Source of the DNA: a virus
IMG/VR virus record: IMGVR_UViG_3300028800_000325
Location: 1 to 22,713 of that record
Direction: 5' to 3' (one strand)
DNA length: 22,713 nt
Under the pieces are notes generated by a model. That model searched no databases. It was not told the DNA's origin and was given only the letters and a program-made list of their open reading frames with translations. Numbering within the stretch: the first letter of the stretch is position 1; each line of letters begins with the position of its first letter. Both the position numbers and the translations under genes were made by a program. Positions 8,444 through 15,319 of this stretch are shown here, piece after piece.

Positions 8444-8549
8444 GGATACCCTCCAATGTTGCGGCGGCATCGGGGTGTCGCTTCTCGCTGAACGGGCGAG
8501 AGACTTCCCGAATCTCCCCGGTCTCCCTTGATCGGCAGGAGACCTTTCA
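8444..8549. other. Divergent intergenic region, minus-strand tail gene and plus-strand Z-like gene
   Basis: The 106-base interval separates the 70-aa minus-strand gene and the plus-strand cassette. It holds both ribosome-binding sites and an imperfect 6-bp inverted repeat (TCTCGC 8483-8488 with GCGAGA 8496-8501). I see no convincing promoter and no T-run. It marks one junction of the plus-strand cassette. Confidence 0.5.
8537..8541 (+). promoter_or_regulatory. Ribosome-binding site of the gpZ-like gene
   Basis: AGGAG lies eight bases before ATG 8550. It fixes the start of the plus-strand gene. In the divergent interval 8444-8549 I see no convincing -35/-10 pair for this gene, so its promoter is not identified. 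Confidence 0.7.
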
Positions 8550-9371
8550 ATGCGCATGACACGCTACCGCGGCCCACGCACAATGCCGCCAATTGCCGGA
8601 ATCGGTCAAATCGGGCCACAATCCCCTATGCCGGTGCTGAGCGCGAAAGTCGATGTGGATGGGCCGCTGCGAGCGTTTGCCGATCTGCGCCAGAATCAAA
8701 TCCCCTTCACCATCGCCCGGGCGCTCACCATGACCGCCATCGACGCGCGGAACACCACACGCACCCTCGAGGGCAGCAAGTTCCAGCTACGCAACGACTG
8801 GACGGTCGACCGCACCCTGACGCAGATGGCAACGAAGCAGAACCTGACCGCCGAGGTCTACACCGACACCGCCAACCGCCGCACCGGCGCACCCGACTAC
8901 CTGCCGCGACAGGAAGACAGCGGGACCAAAACGCCCAGCGGCCGGGTGACCGTCGACGGCATCGCCTATATTGGTGTTCCGACGAAGTATCTGCGCGCGA
9001 TCGTGGGGCAGATCATCCCGTCATGGGCGCGGCCGGCGCAACTCCTGCAGAACATCAAGAGCCGGGGCACCCGGCGGCGGGGCAAAGCTGAGGGGCCATC
9101 CGTCCGGGGATTCGTCACCTTCGGCCATGTCTTCTTTGCCACGGTCCTCAAAAGCGGGAAGCCGGCCATCATGGCGCGCGCCGTGGGCGAGCGCGACGCG
9201 CTGCCCATGTACATCCTCATCAAGTCCGCGCATATCCCAGCCGTCTTCCCCGCCTTTCAGGAGGTCAGCCAGACGGCGGAGGCGCGGTTTCCCGCCAACT
9301 TCAGCCGCGCGGCCACCGAGGTCATCGCCAACGACGCCATGCGCGGCAGCGGCGTCCAGGTGCGTCTGTAG
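8550..9371 (+). CDS. gpZ-like tail completion protein (displaced and inverted)
   Basis: The 273-aa product resembles lambda minor tail protein Z in layout. The N-terminal basic helix (IPFTIARALTMTAIDARNTT) leads to a long polar segment. The C-terminal part carries MARAVGERDALPMYILIKSAHIP-type spacing, then AFQEV, RFPANFSRAATEVI. Lambda gpZ shows the same order: an R-x2-G motif, P-I/Y, K-x2-IP, F, then a helix ending the protein. The middle motif YLPRQEDSGTKTP and a basic run (SRGTRRRGK) are also present. gpZ helps connect the finished tail to the head. It is one of two genes on the plus strand inside a minus-strand operon, and no Z candidate exists at the usual site between FII and U. It has its own ribosome-binding site. 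The similarity is judged by eye, so Z-like is probable rather than certain. Confidence 0.6.
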   Translation: MRMTRYRGPRTMPPIAGIGQIGPQSPMPVLSAKVDVDGPLRAFADLRQNQIPFTIARALTMTAIDARNTTRTLEGSKFQLRNDWTVDRTLTQMATKQNLTAEVYTDTANRRTGAPDYLPRQEDSGTKTPSGRVTVDGIAYIGVPTKYLRAIVGQIIPSWARPAQLLQNIKSRGTRRRGKAEGPSVRGFVTFGHVFFATVLKSGKPAIMARAVGERDALPMYILIKSAHIPAVFPAFQEVSQTAEARFPANFSRAATEVIANDAMRGSGVQVRL

Positions 9372-9378
9372 GTTTTTC

Positions 9379-9407
9379 TTGAATTTTGTATGACGGAGCG
9401 GTATACT
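9379..9407 (+). promoter_or_regulatory. Sigma70-like promoter of the secreted moron gene
   Basis: TTGAAT (9379-9384) and TATACT (9402-9407) are separated by exactly 17 bases, matching four of six and five of six consensus positions. The site lies just after the gpZ-like stop and 20 bases before the start codon at 9427. It would allow expression independent of the phage late operon, for example in a lysogen. Confidence 0.7.
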
Positions 9408-9417
9408 CGCCGCGTTC

Positions 9418-9424
9418 GGAGGGG
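9418..9424 (+). promoter_or_regulatory. Ribosome-binding site of the secreted moron gene
   Basis: GGAGGGG lies two bases before ATG 9427 (about six bases from the GGAG core), a strong Shine-Dalgarno site that fixes the start. Confidence 0.75.
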
Positions 9425-9426
9425 TT

Positions 9427-10083
9427 ATGCGGAAATTTGCTGTTACGGTGGCAATTCTGCTTTGCGCGGGAACGGCCACAGCTCAAGGGTTGCCGACAGA
9501 TCCAAGCCTATGGCTGGGCATGACGTTCAGTCAGTTCATGAGCAACACACCACACGATTGCAAACAGCTAAGAGCTTTCGATTTAGACCATGCTGGTCGC
9601 TACTCAGTTCACGATTGCAAAATCAAACACCACGTCAAGTGGATCACTCCGGGCGGAGCGAAGGTCGAGACAGAACGGGTGGTTTTCCGAGGCGGCAGGG
9701 TTGCGGAGATCGACTTCACGGTCGCTCACAAAATGCTCGGCGAGCGCTACCAAAACGAGATGGCCACGGTTAACGATTTGACGGCCGTCTATGGGGTTCC
9801 CGATCCGCCAAAAGAGCTAGAGAGCGGACAAACATTCCGATCCAACACCTTTGGCGGGGCGAATCGACAGGTGACCGTGGGATCGCAGGGAAAGTCGCAA
9901 ACGCTCATTTCGACATGGACCCATCCGGCATTCAGCATCCGATGGACGTCATTTACCTACGAATCGTACAGCAGCATGGTCGAAGAGGATACGAACCCGT
10001 TAGCCGGGATTTTGGGCATGAGTTTCGCGAGTAAGGCTGAGCAGGTGGCTTTTATCGACAAATCGACGGCTTTCAACAACTAG
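9427..10083 (+). CDS. Exported protein of unknown function, probable moron / lysogenic conversion gene
   Basis: The 218-aa product begins with a clear signal peptide (MRKF, hydrophobic core, GTATA then Q20), so it is exported. It has no lipobox and no further membrane segment. The mature part has only two cysteines, 45 and 64, each in the same tetrapeptide HDCK, which could form a disulfide. WLGMTFSQFM near the N-terminus and GILGMSFASK near the C-terminus recall the 'G-M-T/S' helix start of small periplasmic BamE/SmpA-like folds, but I cannot name a family. It has its own promoter and ribosome-binding site, runs opposite to the tail operon, and is visibly more A/T-rich than its neighbours. 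These are the marks of a moron. Its TAG stop overlaps the tape measure stop on the other strand. Candidate roles (superinfection exclusion, host fitness) are inference only. Confidence 0.82.
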   Translation: MRKFAVTVAILLCAGTATAQGLPTDPSLWLGMTFSQFMSNTPHDCKQLRAFDLDHAGRYSVHDCKIKHHVKWITPGGAKVETERVVFRGGRVAEIDFTVAHKMLGERYQNEMATVNDLTAVYGVPDPPKELESGQTFRSNTFGGANRQVTVGSQGKSQTLISTWTHPAFSIRWTSFTYESYSSMVEEDTNPLAGILGMSFASKAEQVAFIDKSTAFNN

Positions 10084-12524
10084 CCGCCGATCCCGCGCAG
10101 CGCCATGCTGACCGGGCCGCCCTGCTGCATGTCCTCAATCACCGTGTGAACGATGAACTGGCGCGCCTGGGCGTCATAGCTGACACTCGGCGGTTTACTC
10201 TGGAGCGGCTGGCTGCTTTGGTTCACCAGATTCATCGTGACGTTCGGAGCGCCGCCTCCGCCACCGCCGCCCTTCGCCAGACCTTCCAGCACATCGCTGG
10301 GCGTCACTGTGCCGCCCTTCGCCGGCGGCGTCCACAACTCCATCCCATGCTCGCCGATCCATGTTGCGCCGTCCGGACTGCCACCAGTCGCCATGGTCGG
10401 GAATTGGGGCAACTGAGACGCCAAACCGCTTAGGTCCATGCCTGGAACATCCAGCCCCAGCGGGTCGTTGGTTCCACCCATAACGGATGGGACACCGGGC
10501 GCGAACAGTTGCCGGAGCATCGGGAGAATGAACTGCTTCTCCAACACCTCTGTCGCGAGGCGGTCCAGGTCGGCGATCATATCCTGCACCAGCGCGCGGA
10601 GCGGATCCTTGCCATGCAAATTACTCAATTGCTCAAGGAACCGACCTGTGATTTGCGCTGTGGCCTGCGCTTCGCTGGCCCGCGACGCCATCTCCGCCTG
10701 TTGTGCCGCCCCCTCGGCGGAGGTGCCACCGCTCGGGATGTTACGCTGCTTCTCGATTTCTGCCGTAATGGCGGCTTCCGACTTCTCCCGCTGGGCGGCC
10801 AGATTCGCCAGCTTTGTTTCCACATCGACGAGCTGCGCCTTGAGCTCGTTTTGTTTGGTTTCGTCATGCTGGGACGCAACAGCCGACTGCAACTGTTGCT
10901 GCTTTGCCACCAGCGCCTGTTTCTCGGCGGCGTAGCCGGATTCCTCGATCTGGAGTTTCTGCGCCAGATAGTCGCGCTCTTTCACCAGTCCTTCGGTGTG
11001 TTTGGCGTCGAGAAATGCCATCTGGATCTCCATGGCGTCCTTCGCCTCAGCCAACTGCCGCGCGTCGTTCGCCTCGCGCAGATGCAACTCCGCGGCCATC
11101 GAGGCGCTGAGTTTGGCGTATTCCTTCGCGGTCTGCTCATCCATCAGACGGTTGACGGAGTCAGCCCAGTTGGCGTCTTTGATCGCGGCGGTGTTGTCTT
11201 TCGACAGCGAATCCGGCATCCCGGGCGACCCGGTAGCCGTGTTGCTCGCCATGCGGTCCTGCGCTGCGCGCATCTCGTCAAGATAATGGGCCTCAAGCGC
11301 CTTCATCTCGTCAAGCTGCTTCTGCGTTCGAACAATCTGCGCATCAAGATCCGGCGTTCCGGACACCTCGGCGCCGGTCGCGGTGAACTGCGCGCCCGCG
11401 GCGTGCTGCCGCTGCATGTCCTCCAACTGCGCCTGCACGACGGAGACTTGCTTCCAGAGCGACGTGGCATGCGCCGCGGCTTCCTGTTCGGTGGCCTTGT
11501 CGTAATCCTGATGCAACTTGAGCATCTTCTGCTGGAATTCCTGCTCAGACACCAGCTTGGCGTCGTGCGCCTGATTGAGGGCCGCGATCTGGCTGTCGAT
11601 CTTTGAGCGTTCCTGTCCGGAATCGTAGGCCAGCGTCGCCGGATCGGAGGACTGCAGGATGGATTTGGGGATGGCCGCCAGGCCGACGTTGATGGGCGTC
11701 TGCGACAGATTGAGCCAGTCGCGCAGGTAGCCGAGCGCGATCTCCATGCCCTGCGACCAGTTGGTGATCGCCGGAGTCAGGTCGCGCGTCAGTTCGATGG
11801 CCAGCCCCATCAGGTTCGATTCCACCTGCGTGGAGAGCTTGTGCAGCTCTTCCATCTGTTTGACCATGCTGTCGCTGAGGACCACGCCGGCGGCTTCGGC
11901 GTCGCCGCGCATCCGCTCCAGCGCGTCGGCGCCCTGGTCGAGGATGGGGATCAGTTCCACTCCGGCGCGCCCGAAGAGTTGCTGCGCGGCCGCGCTCTTC
12001 TGCCAGCCATCGGGCATGGCCGCCATCTTGTCGGCGACCAGCTCCAGCGTCTTGTACATGTCGCCGTTTGTCTTTGTCAGGTCGGCGGAACTGATGTGCA
12101 GCAGCCCAAAGGCGGCGTTGGCCTCTTTGGACCCCATCTGCACCTCGAACATCTCCGTGGACAGCTTTTTGAACCCCTTCTGGAGCGATTCGAAGCTGAC
12201 GCCGGTCTGCTCGCTCACATACTTCAGCACCGACAGATTCTCGGTCGAAATGCCCGTCTGCTTCGACAGATGGCCGATCTCCATGCCCAGATCGACGCTT
12301 TTCTGCACCATCTCTTTCATGCCGTCGATGGCTTCGTGCATCCCGTAGCTGATGCCGGCATACTCGAGGGCCTTCTGCATGCGTTCGCTGGCCACCTGCA
12401 ACTGCTCCGACATTTCATTGCCGGTGGCGGCCGTCTCGCGCATCTTCTCTTCGATCATGCGCAGCGCTTCGGCGGCGCCCGTGCCGTCGCCCTGAATCTG
12501 GATTACGATCCCTTTGCCAGCCAT
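10080..12524 (-). CDS. H: Tail tape measure protein
   Basis: The 814-aa product starts at ATG 12524, overlapping the stop of the chaperone second frame (TGATG). It is the longest gene of the central tail region and has the usual tape measure layout: long heptad-like helical stretches (about 15-110 and 300-630, rich in Ala, Glu, Gln, Lys), a hydrophobic part around 160-300, a Gly-rich segment with seven glycines, and a lambda-gpH-like C-terminus (APNVTMNLVNQSSQPLQ ... GGPVSMALRGIGG). The protein sets tail length and is threaded through the tube. If the common 1.5 angstrom per residue relation holds, the tail would be about 120 nm. Position after the G/GT pair agrees. Its stop shares bases with the convergent plus-strand gene. 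Confidence 0.93.
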   Translation of the reverse strand: MAGKGIVIQIQGDGTGAAEALRMIEEKMRETAATGNEMSEQLQVASERMQKALEYAGISYGMHEAIDGMKEMVQKSVDLGMEIGHLSKQTGISTENLSVLKYVSEQTGVSFESLQKGFKKLSTEMFEVQMGSKEANAAFGLLHISSADLTKTNGDMYKTLELVADKMAAMPDGWQKSAAAQQLFGRAGVELIPILDQGADALERMRGDAEAAGVVLSDSMVKQMEELHKLSTQVESNLMGLAIELTRDLTPAITNWSQGMEIALGYLRDWLNLSQTPINVGLAAIPKSILQSSDPATLAYDSGQERSKIDSQIAALNQAHDAKLVSEQEFQQKMLKLHQDYDKATEQEAAAHATSLWKQVSVVQAQLEDMQRQHAAGAQFTATGAEVSGTPDLDAQIVRTQKQLDEMKALEAHYLDEMRAAQDRMASNTATGSPGMPDSLSKDNTAAIKDANWADSVNRLMDEQTAKEYAKLSASMAAELHLREANDARQLAEAKDAMEIQMAFLDAKHTEGLVKERDYLAQKLQIEESGYAAEKQALVAKQQQLQSAVASQHDETKQNELKAQLVDVETKLANLAAQREKSEAAITAEIEKQRNIPSGGTSAEGAAQQAEMASRASEAQATAQITGRFLEQLSNLHGKDPLRALVQDMIADLDRLATEVLEKQFILPMLRQLFAPGVPSVMGGTNDPLGLDVPGMDLSGLASQLPQFPTMATGGSPDGATWIGEHGMELWTPPAKGGTVTPSDVLEGLAKGGGGGGGAPNVTMNLVNQSSQPLQSKPPSVSYDAQARQFIVHTVIEDMQQGGPVSMALRGIGG

Positions 12525-13242
12525 CACGTCCCTTTCTTCTTCGCGGCCCGCTTCAACTTGCGCCGGATCTCCGCGATCCGCTTCTCGCCCTCGGTCTGCT
12601 TCCGCGCCTCAGACGTTTCCGCCGGTGCCTCGCCCAGCAGTTGCGCCGCGGTCACCGGTTTGCCGCACTGCGCGCTCAACAGGAACGCCAGCCAGCCAGC
12701 TTCCACCCGCCGCCGCGCCCGCTGCGCTTCGTCGTACCCTTCCGCCATGAGCGTGAATTCCCATGGCATCAGCCGCCAGAATTCCTCCGGCTTTAGTCCG
12801 AGCCTTCCGGTTCCGAAGCGAAGTGCTTCCTCCCAGTCGAATGCTTTGGGCTCGCGCTTGCCCCGGCCTGCTCGCCCTTTGGCTCGGCCGGATCGGCGTT
12901 TTTTCGGTGCAGCGGATTGCTGAGCGACGCCAGCAGCGCGTAGAAGATGCCCTCAATCGTGAGCGGCGTTATTAAAGCTTCCGCCTGGGCCTCGGTCAGC
13001 GTCTCACCCGCATCCGCGGCGTCGCGCTGCAGGCCGATGTAGAGAAAGAAGGCCAGCGCCTCCACCGAGCGAATCCGGAGCTCCTGTTTCCTGCCGGGAA
13101 GCGGGATCGTCTCGTAAAGCGCGTTGGTGGGGCGCAGCCCGTAGCGCTGCATGAGCGCAAAGGTGGCTTTGTGGTCGAAGCAGAGGACCCGTGGGCGGTC
13201 GAGGTCGATGGAGATGTGCGCGCGCGTGGCGTCAGGAGTCAT
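12524..13242 (-). CDS. Tail assembly chaperone GT (made by -1 frameshift)
   Basis: The second product of the chaperone pair. Ribosomes reading from ATG 13242 would slip back one base at CCCAAAG (12850-12844), after residue 133 (Lys), and continue in a frame that reads AFDWEEALRFGTGRLGLKP, then EEFWRLMPWEF and a charged C-terminus ending KRAAKKKGT at 12524. This adds 106 residues for a total of 239. The D/W-x-x-A-x-x-x-G, P-x-E-F-W, T/M-P-x-E/W-F pattern just after the slip is typical of the second frame of siphophage tail chaperones. This frame has no good start of its own upstream of MPWEF, which supports synthesis as an extension. The stop overlaps the tape measure start. In lambda a small fraction of gpG becomes gpGT and both coat the tape measure during tail assembly. 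Confidence 0.87.
12793..13242 (-). CDS. G: Tail assembly chaperone G (zero-frame product)
   Basis: The 149-aa product starts at ATG 13242, overlapping the stop of the preceding gene (ATGA), with AGAGG seven bases upstream. Residues 1-105 carry the globular part (HISIDLDRPRVLCFDHKATF, VEALAFFLYIGLQRD, LTIEGIFYALLASL). The last 40 residues are polar and low-complexity. The slippery heptamer sits at codons 132-133, about 17 codons before the TAA stop, so most ribosomes end here and a few shift to make the longer GT form. It lies between the tail tube genes and the tape measure, the standard place for this pair. The family call relies on position, frameshift and second-frame pattern more than on its own sequence. 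Confidence 0.85.
   Translation of the reverse strand: MTPDATRAHISIDLDRPRVLCFDHKATFALMQRYGLRPTNALYETIPLPGRKQELRIRSVEALAFFLYIGLQRDAADAGETLTEAQAEALITPLTIEGIFYALLASLSNPLHRKNADPAEPKGEQAGASASPKHSTGRKHFASEPEGSD
12844..12850 (-). promoter_or_regulatory. Programmed -1 ribosomal frameshift site (CCCAAAG)
   Basis: The heptamer fits X-XXY-YYZ in the zero frame of the G gene: (AG)C CCA AAG. After a -1 slip the tRNAs re-pair with CCC and AAA, and the next codon is GCA in the GT frame. It lies 51 bases before the zero-frame stop. I did not establish a downstream pseudoknot or hairpin. Confidence 0.82.
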
Positions 13243-13484
13243 TTGGCCTCTGTATCCTCAATGACCGTGAAATCCACGTAGAAGGACTTGCCGAGAGGCA
13301 GTTTATCCACGGCGCTGGCATTGGTGACAAGCATGGTGATCTGCGCCGAAGGCGTTGCCTCGGAGAACGAGTTATCTTCCGGCGTTCCGGTGTAAACCGC
13401 TTCGAGCTTCACCTGCGCCGCCTTTGGGTTCCAGGCGCCGCGCGTGATTTCTGTGACTTTGAACTTGCCGCGAACATCGGCCAT
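13239..13484 (-). CDS. Small conserved tail-region protein (81 aa), unknown
   Basis: ATG 13484 follows a good ribosome-binding site (GGAGGG, eight bases upstream). The product is a short beta-rich protein: MADVRGKFKVTEIT, VKLEAVYTGTPEDNSFSEATPSAQITMLVTN, LGKSFYVDFTVIED. Proteins with the same N-terminus, a PEDNSFSEATP-type motif and a FYVDF end occur next to tail tube genes in many siphophages; I recognise the pattern but know of no defined function. It lies after the terminator that follows the major tail protein and just before the chaperone gene, with which it overlaps (ATGA). It could be a tube- or tip-associated tail component; that is inference from position. Confidence 0.78.
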   Translation of the reverse strand: MADVRGKFKVTEITRGAWNPKAAQVKLEAVYTGTPEDNSFSEATPSAQITMLVTNASAVDKLPLGKSFYVDFTVIEDTEAK

Positions 13485-13550
13485 GACTTTTCCCTCCGAG
13501 TTGATTACGCTGTAGTGCCGAACACCAGTACCGCAGATTTCCAGTTCCGG

Positions 13551-13581
13551 TCAAAAGAAGGCCCCGCTGGGCGGCGGGGCC
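13551..13581 (-). terminator. Intrinsic terminator after the major tail protein gene
   Basis: Read on the minus strand, an 8-bp perfect stem GGCCCCGC / GCGGGGCC (13581-13574 and 13567-13560) with a 6-base loop CGCCCA is followed at once by TTCTTTT. It begins 25 bases after the TAG of the tail tube gene. Partial termination here would raise the tube protein over the downstream tail genes. Confidence 0.82.
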
Positions 13582-13606
13582 AAAGGTTTGCAGCGGAAGG
13601 TTGAGG

Positions 13607-14068
13607 CTAGTTCTCGGCTTCGCCGGAGACCTGAGCGGTCTGCACGACAGCCGTCAGAACGCCAACGCCAACGAGCGTGATATCGAGCCCGAACTCTTTG
13701 CCAACGCCGCCGCCCAGCTTGAAGCTGTCGACGTACGCCGAGCCCTTCCACGAATAGCGGCCAGTGACCGCATCGGGGAAGAAGTTCCACTCCAGCACGG
13801 TTTGGCCGCTGGAGATGGCATTGAGGATCTGTGCGAGCTGCGACGGGTCCTGGTCGAGGTAGGCGTACTTCGCCGTGGCGCGCCAGCTCCGCGTCGACGG
13901 CAGGCTGAATTCCTCGCCGGCGTCGTCGGTGGTGGTGCATTCGACGGATTTCACCTTGCGGTTGATTTCCCAGTCGACGAGGCCGAGGACCTGAGTTTGG
14001 GATCCGGTTGCCCCGACGCTGGTTTGCGCGAGGTCGCCGGTCAGACGGGTTGTTGCGGGCGCGGTCAT
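13607..14068 (-). CDS. V: Major tail protein (tail tube subunit)
   Basis: The 153-aa product sits between the gpU-like gene and the chaperone pair, the position of the tail tube gene. It is beta-rich with the strand pattern of tube proteins: VDWEINRKVKSVECTTTDD, SWRATAKYAYLDQDPS, LNAISSGQTVLEWNFFPD, then a C-terminal strand LGLDITLVGVG-type. Many copies polymerise into the tail tube around the tape measure. It has a GGAG ribosome-binding site and is the only gene in the window followed by a clear intrinsic terminator, consistent with high expression. It lacks the extra C-terminal Ig-like domain found on lambda gpV. The call is mainly from context and size. Confidence 0.78.
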   Translation of the reverse strand: MTAPATTRLTGDLAQTSVGATGSQTQVLGLVDWEINRKVKSVECTTTDDAGEEFSLPSTRSWRATAKYAYLDQDPSQLAQILNAISSGQTVLEWNFFPDAVTGRYSWKGSAYVDSFKLGGGVGKEFGLDITLVGVGVLTAVVQTAQVSGEAEN

Positions 14069-14080
14069 AATGGTTTCTCC

Positions 14081-14530
14081 TTACGGCAGACTCACGCTCG
14101 GATTGCTCCGGGACGTGGCAAATTCACTTTTGAACGTGACAACGAGGGCGAGCGGGGATTCCAGGCCTTCCGCTTCTTTCTCCCACTTCACCCCGGCAAA
14201 GCGCGTGGTCAGCGCGAGGCCGCCCAGCGTCGGATCGGCGAGAATCGCGGCGCTCCCGGCGACGAACAGCGGATCGGCAAGCTTATCGACGCCATCGTTG
14301 CCGGTGACGATACAGCGCACGCGCCACAGGAACGACCATTTCACCGAGCCGGAATAGGCGCCCTCATACTGGGGCTCAGCCTCATCCGGAAAAACGTTGT
14401 AGGCGGGAAGCTGGCCGGGGTTGAACGGAATCACGCGGCAGCGGTACGCCGGAGCGCCATCGAGCGCGGCCAGCACGCCGACAACGGCATCCAGCAACTG
14501 CGACTGCACGCTATACGCCGGGCCAGACAC
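14081..14530 (-). CDS. U: Tail terminator / minor tail protein U-like
   Basis: The 149-aa product starts at GTG 14530, overlapping the stop of the FII-like gene by one base. It has the layout of tail completion proteins: an N-terminal helix (SVQSQLLDAVVGVLAALDG), then RVIPFNPGQLPAYNVFP, a strand WSFLWRVRCIVTG, a helix VDKLADPLFVAGSAAIL, LGGLALTTRFAGVKWEKEAEG, and a closing strand LALVVTFKSEFAT. In lambda gpU caps the tail tube and sets its end before head joining. Placement directly before the tube gene agrees. It follows FII directly, so the slot where lambda has Z is empty. Confidence 0.8.
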   Translation of the reverse strand: MSGPAYSVQSQLLDAVVGVLAALDGAPAYRCRVIPFNPGQLPAYNVFPDEAEPQYEGAYSGSVKWSFLWRVRCIVTGNDGVDKLADPLFVAGSAAILADPTLGGLALTTRFAGVKWEKEAEGLESPLALVVTFKSEFATSRSNPSVSLP

Positions 14531-14829
14531 TAGCTCACCGCCTTCAAATCAATGCACACAAACTTGCCATCGCCTTCAGCCGTCACGGCGCCGACGAGGT
14601 AATCCGTGCCGTCGACCGTGACCGTCTGCTCTTCCTGCGGCATCGGGCTAAAGGCGTTGAATGGCAGATGCACCCTGGGAATGCTCGTATCGACGCCGCC
14701 AAAGCCGGAGTCGCCGCCGAGGTTCTTCTGGGGCGCATCGAAATTGCCCTGCGCCGTTGAGCCGCCAAACTCAACCGCGACGCCGAAGTCGGCGGTAAAC
14801 ACGCTCAGATCGCTGTCGCCGAAAGCCAT
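14530..14829 (-). CDS. Head-tail connector, gpFII-like
   Basis: The 99-aa product starts at ATG 14829, overlapping the preceding stop (TGATG); a GTG one codon earlier is a less likely start. Its pattern fits gpFII-like joining proteins: an N-terminal helix region (SDLSVFTADFGVAVEFGG), a variable loop, VDTSIPRVHLPFNAFSPMPQ, then VTVDGTDYLVGAVTAEGDG and a final strand KFVCIDL. gpFII binds the portal vertex after packaging and forms the site where the tail attaches. Position between the capsid cluster and U-like gene agrees. Confidence 0.77.
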   Translation of the reverse strand: MAFGDSDLSVFTADFGVAVEFGGSTAQGNFDAPQKNLGGDSGFGGVDTSIPRVHLPFNAFSPMPQEEQTVTVDGTDYLVGAVTAEGDGKFVCIDLKAVS

Positions 14830-14972
14830 CACAGCACCTTCCTGACATGGCGCGAGGCCAGCAGAACCGTGGCGATATGCGGCGCGAGCGAAACAAGCTG
14901 GCCAGGCTGAAGCCGGTTGCCGTCAACTGTGACGGAGCGCTTCACCCGGTACTGGATAGCTGGAGCGGTCAT
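14829..14972 (-). CDS. Single-domain copy of the FI-position repeat family (47 aa)
   Basis: ATG 14972 lies two bases after the stop of the 103-aa gene, and the TGA overlaps the next start (TGATG). The product is almost entirely one copy of the small domain shared with its two upstream neighbours: YRVKRSVTVDGNRLQPGQLV, then SLAPHIATVLLASRHVRKV. The common pattern is two short strands with a D/G-G turn and a P/x-G motif, a short helix with A-x-x-L-L/V, then S/A-G/R-x-V. Function unknown. Lambda FI, which occupies this place in the operon, ends in a segment with the same pattern, so a role in capsid-terminase docking or head completion is possible. Confidence 0.75.
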   Translation of the reverse strand: MTAPAIQYRVKRSVTVDGNRLQPGQLVSLAPHIATVLLASRHVRKVL

Positions 14973-14974
14973 GG

Positions 14975-15286
14975 TTAGCCACCCTCAGCGGCCACTTGCC
15001 CGGACACCAGCAGTTCCGCAGCTTCGGCGGGATCGAGTTCAACGATCGCTCCAACCGCAGCAGGCTTGCCGCCGATGATGACCGGGCGCCGTACTTTGTA
15101 TCCGGGAGGGGCATCGGCAGCAGCCGCCGCAACAGGCTTCGGCTCGGCAGCGGGGACCGGAACGATATCGCCGGAAGCGACCAGCGGCGCAGCAACATCG
15201 TCAGCGAGCGAGAGGATCGACCCAGCCGGGTGGGGCTGATCGTCAATCACCACATCGCTGTTCACGACATATTCGCTGTTCGCCAT
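14975..15286 (-). CDS. Tandem two-domain copy of the FI-position repeat family (103 aa)
   Basis: The 103-aa product contains two similar ~37-residue units, about 6-42 and 62-100, joined by an Ala/Pro linker. Unit one reads YVVNSDVVIDDQPHPAGSIL, SLADDVAAPLVASGDIV. Unit two reads YKVRRPVIIGGKPAAVGAIV, ELDPAEAAELLVSGQV. They align with each other without gaps and with the single copies in the 71-aa and 47-aa neighbours. Start is ATG 15286; stop TAA is two bases before the next ATG. It lies between the capsid and FII-like genes. The function is unknown; capsid accessory or FI-like packaging role is inferred from position. Confidence 0.8.
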   Translation of the reverse strand: MANSEYVVNSDVVIDDQPHPAGSILSLADDVAAPLVASGDIVPVPAAEPKPVAAAAADAPPGYKVRRPVIIGGKPAAVGAIVELDPAEAAELLVSGQVAAEGG

Positions 15287-15319
15287 GGTTCACTTCCGGG
15301 AAACTGGATTTGAATGGGC

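Noticed and set aside
8483-8501. Inverted repeat TCTCGC/GCGAGA in the divergent region as terminator or operator
   Set aside because: Only six base pairs, no T-run on either strand, no second copy.
8528-9393. Alternative plus-strand frames over the gpZ-like gene (187 and 140 codons)
   Set aside because: Arg/Ser/Pro-rich shadows; the 273-aa frame has the ribosome-binding site and a coherent protein pattern.
13505-13554. Possible promoter TTGACC (minus, 13554-13549) after the tube-gene terminator
   Set aside because: No acceptable -10 hexamer lies at 16-18 bases; the best candidate (TACTGG) matches only two positions.
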